Notes: a model not told the origin generated them from the letters alone. A DNA stretch of 24,882 nt from CAYNST01 sp964399955 (GCA_964399955.1 CAYNST010000046.1:1-24882); one strand, 5' to 3'. Counted from the first letter of the stretch, positions 1 to 8,779 are shown. A program made the numbers and translations.

Positions 1-909
1 CCCTAGGCAACGGAGGCAGTCAGAGTACCGAGCATTTGAATTGCCGTCCAGAGCACTGAACCGCTAAGTCGATATGACGTATAAATCATCGCCAAGCTGG
101 GGCTATTGCCGTTTGCAAGCAGCGGTATTTTTTTCCCGGCAATGCCACAAGAAACGTCATTGAAAATATTTCGGCAAAATTGTGTGCCTGCGGCGGAACA
201 CCGTTGCAATCGAGCACCGCTGGGGCGCCGAGCAGGCTCTGTGAAATTTTGGCGCCAGCATCATCCGCTTTGATCATTAAACCAGCAAACAGGAGCTATT
301 CTGCGGTTGCCCCTGCTGTCTAGAGACTGTACTATCTGCCCAAATCATCGTCAGGCATGCTTCAAAAGCGACGCAATATGGCTAGCTTTGGCGATTCCGC
401 GAGCTTCTTCGAGCGGCTATGTAAACCGGAGGTTGAGGAACTGTGACAAGCGGGTATTGTCCATCACAACCTTTGACTGACGAAATTCAAATCTCTGCCA
501 ATGGAAGAAGGATGCTCTAACCAGCACCTGCAAAACCAGATAGGGCTGGGGTTGAACGAGTCTTCCGTGCATTGGGTTGTAGACCAAGCCGGCAGATGAT
601 CTGGCTCAAACCTGACCTTATGCTATATTCACAGAGGTTTTAGCTGAACACCCATTCATATACCCCAAATTTCTGTCAAACATTGAGCCCCGGTTTTGCA
701 AAGCGTGAACTGATAGCTATTCCTGAATCAGTCAGCGCGCAATTGAATGTTATAATTTTTTGTACCACACGTAGGATGGCTTCCTGGTATTCGCACTGAG
801 CCACTGTGCGGTCTGGAGCGGTTTGATCGTAGTAACGGCGTCATCCAACTGTCCCAAGTATTACTCGTGCCGCGTCTTCTCCCGAGAGTGGCTATTGAGG
901 TTCCTAAAT
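1..909. other. Left-end region without a convincing gene
   Basis: No open frame here has a recognisable product, a good ribosome binding site and reasonable length together. On the minus strand two short overlapping frames (about 3-209 and 86-277) run through a seven-T homopolymer near 127-133. They could be the two halves of a frameshifted or decayed gene running off the left edge, but I recognise neither peptide. The stretch 278-750 has frequent stops in all frames and looks non-coding or decayed. A TATAAT hexamer at 751-756 lies about 155 bases upstream of the next gene and could be its -10 box, but no good -35 hexamer sits at the right distance, so I do not call a promoter. Confidence 0.5.
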
Positions 910-3646
910 ATGTCAAGAGCTCGCATCGCTGGTTTAGCCGGCGCTTGTTCAATACTCCTGCTGTCCGCTTGTGGCGGCTCGTCATCAGGTAGCGGCGACC
1001 CAATCGGCCTCAATCCTTCGTCACCCGGTAGCGCCTCCTCCAGCTCTGGAGGACCGGTAGTGCAACCAACAGGCTTGACGCCGGTGACAGAAGGGCCAGA
1101 CGGTTTCCTGTTCTGCACCAATGAAGCCGAATGGGAAGACAGACTGGAACCCAATGTCTGTGAATTCGAAGGAACCCGGATTGTAGCTTATGGTGCCGAT
1201 GGTCAGTTCGAATTTGAAACAGCCACAGGCAGCATAGCCTGCCACAACGATTCTTTCGACGACCCCATTCTCAATGTCCGCAAAGCTTGCTTCGTCTCCA
1301 GCGAACTTGCAGAGAAAGAAGACGCGGATTCCGGCTCATCCAGCTCAAGCAGTTCTTCCTCCAGCAGCTCCAGCTCCTCTTCGAGCAGCTCCAGTTCTTC
1401 ATCTAGCGGGTCACCGGTGATCCTGCCCGTGGATGCCGAACCCGCAGTGGCAGAAGGGCCCGAGGGTTACGCCTATTGCGCCAACGAAGCAGAGTGGGTA
1501 AACCGTTTCACGCCCAACGTCTGCCAGTTCAACGGCACTCGTACAGTCGCCTATGGCGCCAACGGCCAATTCAGCTTCAAAACGGCCAGTGGCAGCATTG
1601 ACTGCAGCAACGAGTCTTTTGAAGATGTGGTAAAAGGCTTCCGCAAGGCTTGTTTCGTATCGCTGGCTGAAACAGACAGTAGCTCGTCCTCCTCCAGTTC
1701 ATCGTCCAGCAGCTCCAGNNNNNNNNNNNNNNNNNNNNNNNNNNNNNNNNNNNNNNNNNNNNNNNNNNNNNNNNNNNNNNNNNNNNNNNNNNNNNNNNNN
1801 NNNNNNNNNNNNNNNNNNCAGCTCCAGTGGTGCAGCGCTAACCGATAATGCCTTTGTATGCAGTGAGCCAAAGCCTGCCTCTTTGTCGGCAGAATTTGCT
1901 GCCTGCGTTGGCTGCCATGGTGTGTCCGGTGCTGGCGGCGCCGGGCCCAGCCTGCAGGATACGGATTTCTCATCTTTTGCAGCCTTCGAGCAGGTGATCC
2001 GGGACGGCAAAGGTTTCATGCCGCCGGTTGATGCGTCACGCTATTCAGAAGAGTCCATGAAAAACGACTTTGCTTTCCTGTCTCATCAAGAGCTGTGCAA
2101 AGTGGATCCGCAAAACATGGCCGCCAGCTGCGAAACGCGCGAAGAGTTGTTTGAGACCCAGTTGCGACGACTGACACAGACGCAATTGATCAACACCATC
2201 ACCTCGGTGTTTGGCAATAACTTTGATACCAGCATCTGGCCCGATCTGGGCGACAGCATTCCGACCATTGGCATGTCCAACAACGCCAGCGCCCTGCAGG
2301 TTGACAGTATCAACCTTGAGAAGATCAACGCGACGGTTGCTGCGGTGGTTACGCAACTGCAGGAATCCACAGCGCGCGAGTGTATCAACGGCAGTGGTGA
2401 TTCCTGTATCGACAACCTGCTGGTTGAGTACGCCCCGCAGCTGTGGCGTCGGCCTTTGTCCGACAATGAACTGATGGAACTCACCAATTCACTGCTAAGC
2501 CTTCGCTCTGTGGATGCCAGCCGAGCCGAGCAGGTTGAATTTGTCTTCCGCACCCTGCTGATGAGCCCCAACTTCCTCTTCCGACAGGAACTGGGCGTGA
2601 TGCAGGACAAGACCGTGCACCTGGATTCCTACGAGATTGCCAGCCTGCTGTCCTACGCTTTATGGGACAGCCCGCCAGACGCTCAACTCTATGAGCTGGC
2701 CGACGCTGATCGGCTGACCGATCAGGCCGTGATAGATCAAGAAGTAGACCGAATGATACAAGACCCCCGCTTCCAGGGCGCCTTGGTCGGCTTCTTCAAG
2801 GACTTCATGAAGCTGGACCGGGTAACCTTTGTAGATAAACTCACCGAGCTGAACTTCACTGCAGCTCAACGGCGGGACCTGCTGACCAGCGCCGAGATGA
2901 TGTTGGCCAGCAAAGTGGCTGATCCGGACGAGGATCTTATGTCGGTGTTCAGCGGTAGCGAGTTTTACATCAACAAAAACATTGCGCCTTTCTTTGGCTT
3001 GAACAGCAGCGATTTCGGCGATGAACTGGTGCTGACATCGGTAAGCCAGGACGAGCGGACGGGCATCCTGACTCACCCGGCATTCCTGGCCGTGCACGCA
3101 ACGGCGGGAACCTCCGGAATTGTTAAACGCGGTGTCTTTGCCCTGGAGCAGTTGCTGTGTGTTCACTTAGGGGATCCGCCATCCGATCTTACTGAATCTC
3201 CACTGCCTGCTGACATTGATCCGGCCAAAACTTCCACTCGCGTCCTGTTGCAGCTTCAGCACAGCTCGCAGGCAGCCTGTATAAGCTGTCACCACGCTAT
3301 CGACCCCGCAGGCTTTGGTTTTGAAAGCTTTGATGTATTGGGCCGCTTCCAAGCCGTTGAAAAAGGCAATATTCCTATCGATGCGTCGGGCACATTGAGC
3401 AATGTGGTGCGCCAGCCCCTGGTTTTCAACGACCACATCGAGTACGTGGAAGGCCTGGTAAACACTCCGGAAATGCGCGCCTGTGTCAGCCGGCGCATGC
3501 TGGAGTCCTTCAGCGGCCAGTACACCTTGCCCAACTCTTGTGAGGTGGAACAGCTCAACGACAGGATCAACCAGAATGGCACGAGCATACGCGGGCTTGT
3601 AAAAAGCCTGACGCAACTCGAAAGCATTCGGTTGAGAACCCAGTGA
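910..3646 (+). CDS. PolySer-linked diheme lipoprotein with DUF1587/1595/1592/1588/1585 domains (interrupted by assembly gap)
   Basis: One gene split by the N run at 1719-1818. Both sides read polyserine, and the two frames join if the true gap is a multiple of three. The ATG at 910 follows GAGG (897-900) at 9 nt. Residues 1-21 form a lipoprotein signal peptide with lipobox LSAC. Two 69-residue Cys-rich modules (residues 61-129 and 182-250) are separated by 24 serines. After the gap comes a cytochrome-like segment with CVGCH (1904-1918). The Planctomycete-type DUF1587, DUF1595 (RRPLSDNE), DUF1592 (SPNFLFRQELG) and DUF1588 (GILTHPAFLA, VKRG) regions follow. A second haem-like motif, CISCHH (from 3278), precedes the DUF1585 tail. 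The family is exported and CxxCH-bearing, with unknown biochemistry, and is usually paired with DUF1552 or DUF1501, as here. The Cys-rich modules resemble small modules I recall from secreted bacterial glycosidases, so a sugar-binding role is inference. Confidence 0.85.
1090..1296 (+). repeat. Cys-rich 69-residue module, copy 1
   Basis: First of two equal-length coding repeats (207 bases each) in the polySer lipoprotein. Aligned without gaps, the copies are identical at 44 of 69 residues. Shared landmarks are NEAEW, PNVC, GTR-x-VAYGA-x-GQF, GSI, and RKACFV at the end. Four cysteines are conserved in position (module residues 9, 24, 51 and 67), suggesting two disulfides in an exported fold. 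Confidence 0.9.
1336..1407 (+). repeat. Polyserine linker (24 Ser) between the two Cys-rich modules
   Basis: An uninterrupted run of 24 serine codons that mixes TCN and AGY families. Polyserine linkers of this kind join modules in secreted polysaccharide-degrading enzymes of Saccharophagus, Teredinibacter and Cellvibrio, and are thought to be flexible spacers. Confidence 0.95.
1453..1659 (+). repeat. Cys-rich 69-residue module, copy 2
   Basis: Second copy of the module, 207 bases, 44 of 69 residues identical to copy 1. It is followed at 1678 by another polyserine run that enters the assembly gap. A further copy may be hidden in the gap. The residues after the gap (ALTDNAFVCSEP) are not a third full module. 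Confidence 0.9.
1719..1818. other. Assembly gap (100 N placeholder) inside a polyserine coding tract
   Basis: Exactly 100 N. The left flank ends in serine codons (1678-1718) and the right flank resumes with AGC TCC AGT at 1820-1828. The frames match only if the real gap length is a multiple of three, so 100 is not the true length. The nine bases cagctccag are present at both edges. Repetitive serine codons probably broke the assembly. Confidence 0.95.
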
Positions 3647-3663
3647 GAGACGGGAGCAGTATT

Positions 3664-5103
3664 ATGAGCAGTAACAAACTTAAGAATGTGCACCGGGCTC
3701 GACGGGACTTTTTGAAAGGTTTAGCGGCCGCAGGAGTATTACCTGCCATTCAGGTAGAGCAGGCTTTTGCGCAAACTCAATCGCCTTTACGAGTTCTTTT
3801 TGTTGCCGTACAACACGGCTGGGGCTCGGGTGGCGGTGCAGTGGACAACGGCAATATCATTGGCTCAGAAACCGATTTTGAGCTGCCCGAGTTCTGGCAG
3901 CCGTTCAACGCCATTAAAGATGAGTGTATCTTTGTAGACGGTTTGCGCGGCACCTTTTGGGGCAACGCGCACGACGTCTCATACACCGATATTCTCACCG
4001 CGGCGGTGCCGCTCAATGCACCCACGCCCAGCAGCTTGGGCACGCACTTCCCGGAGCCGACGGGCCCGTCCATTGATTACCTGCTGGAGCAACACTACAA
4101 GCAGGGTGAAGCACTGAGGTTTTCGGCCAAGTATACGTCCTGGGGTGCAGCCTACCACCCCATGTCGTTTGATAATCGCCTGCAGCGCCTTGCCTACCGG
4201 ACCAGCGCCCACAATGCCTACTCCAGTATCTTTGAAAACATGCCCACCGGTGGCAATACTGCTGCCGCCCCCCGGGTAAACCCGGCGCTGGCGGAAATGT
4301 TTCCGCATCTATCGCGGGAGACCCAAGAGATTATCAGCCGGGTCAAACCGTCTGAGCAGGAAAAACTCCTGAATTATCTGAACGCCATAGGCGGGCTGGA
4401 AAACCGCATGATTGGCCAGGTGCCTACCGGTGCGGCCACAGCTGAATTGAAGCGCATTCCTCAAAGCGGGGACCGCCTCGGTACGGAAATAGACAGTTAC
4501 CTGGATATGATCCGTGTGGCTTTCACCAATGACAGCCATCGCGTTGCGGTTTTGGGTATCGGCGAGGAGCGCGAGCAATTCACGTGGAAAGATTCCAACG
4601 GCAAAACCATCACCGGGCAGTCACAGTTCAAGAGCTTTCACGAAGACATTGCTCACTATAAAGGCAAAGGCGAGGACAACAGCCGCGCCTATATTGGCTG
4701 GACCACGGCCAATGCGCAGAAAATTGTCAACTTTGTGCAAGACTTGAAGAAGACCATCGACATCGACGGTAAGCCGCTGATTGACAACACCATGATTGTG
4801 CTGACCGGTGAAGTGGGTAACGGTCACCATGACCGCCGCCACAAGCCACATATTATCATTGGCGGGGGCGATCGCGTGAATCGGGGCCGTTGGTACAAGG
4901 TTCCGCGAGCGCCTGCAGACGTTCTGGGCAGCCGTGACCGTGACGGCAAGTTCCGCACAATCAGAGAAACCACCAGTTATTTGAGCGGCGATCACAGTGC
5001 GCTGAGTCATGCGGACTTGTTTGTCAAGATCGGCAAGCTGGCGGGTATGGATATCAATACTTTCGGTATCGACCGAATGAACACAGCGCCGCTGGAACTC
5101 TAA
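3664..5103 (+). CDS. Tat-exported DUF1552 family protein
   Basis: A 479-residue protein starting at ATG 3664, preceded by GGGAG (3652-3656) at 7 nt. An in-frame GTG at 3643 is possible but lies before that site. The N-terminus has a twin-arginine signal, RRDFLK at residues 13-18, a hydrophobic stretch, then a likely cleavage after AFA (residue 36). The body matches the DUF1552 family as I know it, a relative of DUF1501 proteins with alkaline-phosphatase/sulfatase-like folds. A His-rich segment near residues 388-396 (HHDRRHKPH) could bind metal. It follows the DUF1592 gene by 17 bases, the standard pairing for these families, so the two are almost certainly one operon and the products probably partners outside the cytoplasmic membrane. 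The reaction is unknown. The last 32 bases are repeated beyond the following N gap as an assembly artefact. Confidence 0.88.
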   Translation: MSSNKLKNVHRARRDFLKGLAAAGVLPAIQVEQAFAQTQSPLRVLFVAVQHGWGSGGGAVDNGNIIGSETDFELPEFWQPFNAIKDECIFVDGLRGTFWGNAHDVSYTDILTAAVPLNAPTPSSLGTHFPEPTGPSIDYLLEQHYKQGEALRFSAKYTSWGAAYHPMSFDNRLQRLAYRTSAHNAYSSIFENMPTGGNTAAAPRVNPALAEMFPHLSRETQEIISRVKPSEQEKLLNYLNAIGGLENRMIGQVPTGAATAELKRIPQSGDRLGTEIDSYLDMIRVAFTNDSHRVAVLGIGEEREQFTWKDSNGKTITGQSQFKSFHEDIAHYKGKGEDNSRAYIGWTTANAQKIVNFVQDLKKTIDIDGKPLIDNTMIVLTGEVGNGHHDRRHKPHIIIGGGDRVNRGRWYKVPRAPADVLGSRDRDGKFRTIRETTSYLSGDHSALSHADLFVKIGKLAGMDINTFGIDRMNTAPLEL

Positions 5104-5126
5104 AACTGAAGGCGTGGGGGTGACTG
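5072..5126 (+). repeat. 55-base contig-end duplicate, left copy
   Basis: These 55 bases, covering the end of the DUF1552 gene and its stop codon, are repeated exactly at 5227-5281 on the other side of the N run. A perfect repeat abutting both gap edges is what an unmerged contig overlap looks like. The length 55 is a common assembler k-mer. Not a biological repeat. Confidence 0.93.
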
Positions 5127-5226
5127 NNNNNNNNNNNNNNNNNNNNNNNNNNNNNNNNNNNNNNNNNNNNNNNNNNNNNNNNNNNNNNNNNNNNNNNNNN
5201 NNNNNNNNNNNNNNNNNNNNNNNNNN
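5127..5226. other. Assembly gap (100 N placeholder) between overlapping contig ends
   Basis: Exactly 100 N between two identical 55-base flanks. The true distance is probably minus 55, so no sequence is missing. The real intergenic space after the DUF1552 gene would then be about 262 bases. Confidence 0.9.
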
Positions 5227-5281
5227 ACCGAATGAACACAGCGCCGCTGGAACTCTAAAACTGAAGGCGTGGGGGTGACTG
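5227..5281 (+). repeat. 55-base contig-end duplicate, right copy
   Basis: Exact copy of 5072-5126. It contains a spurious second end of the DUF1552 gene (GCGCCGCTGGAACTCTAA). It should be collapsed when the scaffold is repaired. Confidence 0.93.
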
Positions 5282-5520
5282 TGCAGCACCTCCCGTGTGG
5301 GTTCAGAGTGAATCCAATACCCGGCGAAAAATGTGAGTTAACACGGGCAAAGACTGCTCTCTGTGTTGCTCCCCTTCGCGGCAGCCCCTGATCGTGCCCC
5401 CCACCCTGTTCCTGACAGGATTGGGCTTTTCAGTGCAGCTATGGGCAGACTCGGATTGGAATTGTGCTATTGAATCAAACCTGCGGGCCACAGAAAAAAC
5501 TTTTTGCTTGATGGCCGGCG
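5282..5520. other. Intergenic stretch between convergent genes
   Basis: Together with the gap and duplicates this is the space between the DUF1552 gene and the convergent GH-A-like gene. The short inverted repeat cctgt-tcctg-acagg near 5407 is too weak, and lacks an adjacent T run, to be called a terminator. I see no gene here. Confidence 0.5.
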
Positions 5521-8500
5521 TCAATTAAGCACCCGTATGCGCAACCATGCCGCCAGATGCAGCGCTCGGGTTTTCAGTGACTCCCAAAACTCTCGCAACC
5601 TATCCAAGATCACCACGGCCGCAGCGGCTTCTGCCTCAGGCTCCGTGAATTCCACACCCTCAAATACATAAAGATATACCGAAGCCTGTGGCATACCACC
5701 GGTTAGACCTCCAGTAGTGGGGCCTACTTCCAGCGAGGAGCCGGTCCAATCGGACGCCAGAGCAAGTTCCTCCACTTTGACTTGCTCATCATAGAGGTTA
5801 TGTGCCGTCGGATCGCCCGTCATGCGGTACAAAGTGAGCTTTTTGGCGCTGCGCACGGGCAGATCCAAGCGGACCGGGGTGGCCCCATCATCGCCCGGGC
5901 CGGAAGCCAGTCGGCGGGAAATTACAAAAACACTTAACCGGTCTGCCTTTCTACTGGCGTAAGTTGCAATTAGCGGCAAATTTGAAGCAGCGTCCCGCCG
6001 CTTGAACTTGGGCATATCCATTGTGGGGACAGAACGACTGTCAACCCGCAGTAAGTCTCCGGTTGCGTGGCGGTTGAAGAGAGACACAGCCATCCACGAG
6101 GGATACGCCTGCCCCCCGTCCTGCCAGGTGGCGTGCGAATGCCAATGATTGCGGGAGCGGGACCAGGTAAAGAAGTTGTTCATCTCAAAACCGTGCTGAG
6201 CTTTGGTCAGGAAGCTGTCCAACGTTGCGGTACCTGCCGCCAAACTCTTCATCGCCTTGGCCTGCTCTTCTACTTCTTCAGGTGTCATTTTTGCCTGATT
6301 GTTCAGCCCGCTCATGGCGTAGCCCGGACCCGCTTCGTAAACACCCAACCGGTAGTTCAGCCCGCCTTTCAGATGCCGCGCCTGAGTGGCGCCGTGCTGT
6401 CTGGCGCGGGGCGCCGCGCTTTGCGGTGCGTGCATGAGAATACGTTGAAACGAATCCCGGTTGACCGTGGCCGGGCCCTCGCCCTCGTCCCAGCCGCCAT
6501 TATAGGCAGCAATTGTCATGTGCCTGGAGCGTGGCGATGCGGCAACCGCGCGGGCACCGTAGCCGCTCTCGCCGGCCTGGATGGCCCAGCCGCCAATCAC
6601 AAACTCAAACTTCTGCGCAAGCTCGGTGCTCCAATAGGGGCTGGCTTGCAACTGATCGATCACCCACTCCTGGAACAAGCCGTAGACGGTCCCGCGATCC
6701 AGAGTTTTCTGGGTTTTGGCATCACGCATTGCCTGGAAGGTCCAGGGCGAAAACAAGCCATTCCAGGTTTCATTGCTGATTTCAAAGAATATCCGCTCAA
6801 ACGAATCAACCCACGGCGCCTGGCGCCCCTGCGCAACGCGTTTTGCCGCCCAGGGCTTGTTCTCTGCAGAGTCAACATCAGGATCAAACGGTGCGGCAAG
6901 GTATTCGACAAAGCCCAACCACTCCTCCGGCGTCATGAAGAATTCGATCTGCAGCCAGGGCCGCAGATTCAACCGCTCCAGAATGGTAAAAAACTGCGGC
7001 AAGGTATTGCCGCCGGTGCTGTTGATCACTCCCGCCGGATTGGTGAGTTGATCCATGTTGTAGCTACTGCGAAACGTTTTGATGAACTGGTGACTGCGGA
7101 GCGCCGTCATGGCCGATGTGCGCAGCGCTTCTTCATCTGCAGGCAACAATTGCAGGTAGGGCGTACCCTTTTCGTACACCCTGTAGTTGTCCATCCACAG
7201 TGTGCCCGGCCCCTGGAAGGAAAGCGCCATTGTGCCTACCGGTCCCGCCGTATCCAGAAGGCGCGGTACGCGAAATGTCGCCGTATGTTTACGCCAATCC
7301 TTGCCTACCTCAAACTCAATGGGTTTCATTTCACGTCTATAAGGCCCCTCCACCGCAAACTGCACTTTGGGGTTTTGCATACCTTGTTGACGCAGCCATA
7401 TTTCCACTACGTATTCTTTTGCTGGATTCAGCACCGGCCACCAGCGGGAGGACTGTTGCGTATCACCAAAGGCGTAGCGCTCATAGCGATGTTTTTTGTC
7501 ACCCTGCAGCTCAATTCGCAATGCGGTTTGTCCGGCATCCTCCACCGGGGTCTGCGCATCGTGAGGCTCCAAACGCCACTGGATGGCCGGATCCTCATCC
7601 GGGAAAAAGTCTGGGGCGGCACTGAACTGGATGTCTTTCTTATGGTGAGAGTCAAATACACGATTGCTCAACAACTGCTTGCGGGACGGGTGAAGTATGG
7701 CCTTATGCACAATTACCATATCGCCTGCCAGCAGGGGTTCAGCGCTCGGGTCGGTTGACGCCAGTTCAATGCGAAACCCGCGGTGGTTGGTGGGGTCGTA
7801 ATCACTGCGCCAGATGCGGTATCCCGCAAGTTTGGGATGATTGACCGCGTCCCACTGCAACACGGCGTCGCCGCTTTGCCGGTCTTCCCGTACGCGCAGG
7901 CCGGTTGGCGGGGGCGGAGCAACACCTCGAGGCGTCTTAGCGGTCTTTTTTATTGTGACCGTCTGATTTTGCGCGGACGATTTCCCCGGTTTAGCCCTGC
8001 GCTTGAACTGCACTGCGGTCGACGGAGCAGACTCGCGCCCGTCAGTATCCACCGCACTCACGGCAAACCAGTAGTCTGTGTCCGGACGATTCCAGTCTTC
8101 AAAGCCGCCCTGCATACGCGTGCTGGACGGCGCAATCAACGTGGAGCTGCCCAGCGAGGAACGCCAACCGCTTGCCGCATGGCCATTTTCTTTGACCTTG
8201 TCTCGCCTCACCAGCGTCATCTTGCGGTTCACAACTCGAAAAACCATGACGTCCGCACCGTCCAGAAAACCTTCCCTGAGACGGTCCTGCGCGCTGATGT
8301 CCGCGTCACTGGCGATGACAGCGGTCGCATGCCCCTCTGTCACCATGAATTTGTCGCGCCACTGCGGCGGCTCGAACGCAGACCCGACGCCCCTGCCCGC
8401 CACGTTGCCTATGTTGTCCACGGTGGCGGTGAAGCCCTCCAACCCCGGATTAATGACCGTCTGGGTGACCGTGAACAAAGCGCCCTGCTCTGCACTGGCA

Positions 8501-8559
8501 CGCCCGGCCACCAGTGCGGCCAGCATCACGGTGATTGCCCCATAGCGGCTAAATCTCAT
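5521..8559 (-). CDS. Secreted multidomain protein, predicted clan GH-A-like glycoside hydrolase with FN3 and jelly-roll modules
   Basis: 1012 residues from ATG 8557-8559, preceded by GGAGA at about 6-7 nt. A longer frame extends to 8634, but the signal peptide (residues 1-23, cleavage after ASA) supports this start. An FN3-like region ends near 187 (TDYWFAVSAVDTDGRES), and a second follows from about 215 (PPTGLRV, LAGYRIWRSD). A CBM4/9-like jelly roll is likely around 330-480. A (beta/alpha)8-like region (about 485-850) holds FFEISNETWNG, where Glu597 sits in the Asn-Glu pair typical of the clan GH-A acid/base. YEAGPGY offers Glu742 as candidate nucleophile, 145 residues later. A beta-sandwich tail like those of GH39/GH51 enzymes follows. 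No exact family is recognised and substrate is unknown. Single gene, divergent from amiE and convergent with the DUF1552 gene. Confidence 0.75.
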   Translation of the reverse strand: MRFSRYGAITVMLAALVAGRASAEQGALFTVTQTVINPGLEGFTATVDNIGNVAGRGVGSAFEPPQWRDKFMVTEGHATAVIASDADISAQDRLREGFLDGADVMVFRVVNRKMTLVRRDKVKENGHAASGWRSSLGSSTLIAPSSTRMQGGFEDWNRPDTDYWFAVSAVDTDGRESAPSTAVQFKRRAKPGKSSAQNQTVTIKKTAKTPRGVAPPPPTGLRVREDRQSGDAVLQWDAVNHPKLAGYRIWRSDYDPTNHRGFRIELASTDPSAEPLLAGDMVIVHKAILHPSRKQLLSNRVFDSHHKKDIQFSAAPDFFPDEDPAIQWRLEPHDAQTPVEDAGQTALRIELQGDKKHRYERYAFGDTQQSSRWWPVLNPAKEYVVEIWLRQQGMQNPKVQFAVEGPYRREMKPIEFEVGKDWRKHTATFRVPRLLDTAGPVGTMALSFQGPGTLWMDNYRVYEKGTPYLQLLPADEEALRTSAMTALRSHQFIKTFRSSYNMDQLTNPAGVINSTGGNTLPQFFTILERLNLRPWLQIEFFMTPEEWLGFVEYLAAPFDPDVDSAENKPWAAKRVAQGRQAPWVDSFERIFFEISNETWNGLFSPWTFQAMRDAKTQKTLDRGTVYGLFQEWVIDQLQASPYWSTELAQKFEFVIGGWAIQAGESGYGARAVAASPRSRHMTIAAYNGGWDEGEGPATVNRDSFQRILMHAPQSAAPRARQHGATQARHLKGGLNYRLGVYEAGPGYAMSGLNNQAKMTPEEVEEQAKAMKSLAAGTATLDSFLTKAQHGFEMNNFFTWSRSRNHWHSHATWQDGGQAYPSWMAVSLFNRHATGDLLRVDSRSVPTMDMPKFKRRDAASNLPLIATYASRKADRLSVFVISRRLASGPGDDGATPVRLDLPVRSAKKLTLYRMTGDPTAHNLYDEQVKVEELALASDWTGSSLEVGPTTGGLTGGMPQASVYLYVFEGVEFTEPEAEAAAAVVILDRLREFWESLKTRALHLAAWLRIRVLN

Positions 8560-8700
8560 AGGTGTCTCTCCGACGCGGTTATTATCGTCAGTCATCATAC
8601 CGTGGCTTGGGTCAATAAAGCAGCAAGGAGCCAACCGACCGGAAACAGCAACCCAAGCCTGGGTCCCGTGCGCGTTTTCAAGTCACGCTTAGCCTCGCGG

Positions 8701-8717
8701 TGCTGAAATAGGGTGCA
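8701..8717 (+). promoter_or_regulatory. Candidate NtrC binding site upstream of amiE
   Basis: A 17-base element of form TGC-N11-GCA. It matches the NtrC consensus (TGCACY-N5-RGTGCA) at 9 of its 12 specified positions. The right half GGTGCA is complete and the left half is weaker. It is centred about 98 bases upstream of the start predicted from the sigma-54 element, a usual enhancer distance. Confidence 0.5.
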
Positions 8718-8779
8718 GCCGCCCCGGCGCAATCAACCTTAAAGCGCATTATTTCCCCTGAAACCGACGCATGCTGTGT

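Noticed and set aside
3643..3663. GTG 3643 as start of the DUF1552 gene
   Set aside because: It overlaps the stop of the preceding gene, which is possible, but the GGGAG at 3652-3656 serves ATG 3664 at normal spacing, and the Tat signal reads normally from there.
4621..5289. A minus-strand frame running through the second N gap
   Set aside because: It uses placeholder bases and the duplicated contig ends, and is antisense to the DUF1552 gene.
6067..7758. A 563-codon plus-strand open frame
   Set aside because: It lies entirely antisense to the GH-A-like gene, whose protein has a signal peptide, recognisable domains and catalytic-like motifs. The plus-strand product is Arg/His/Pro-rich and resembles nothing.
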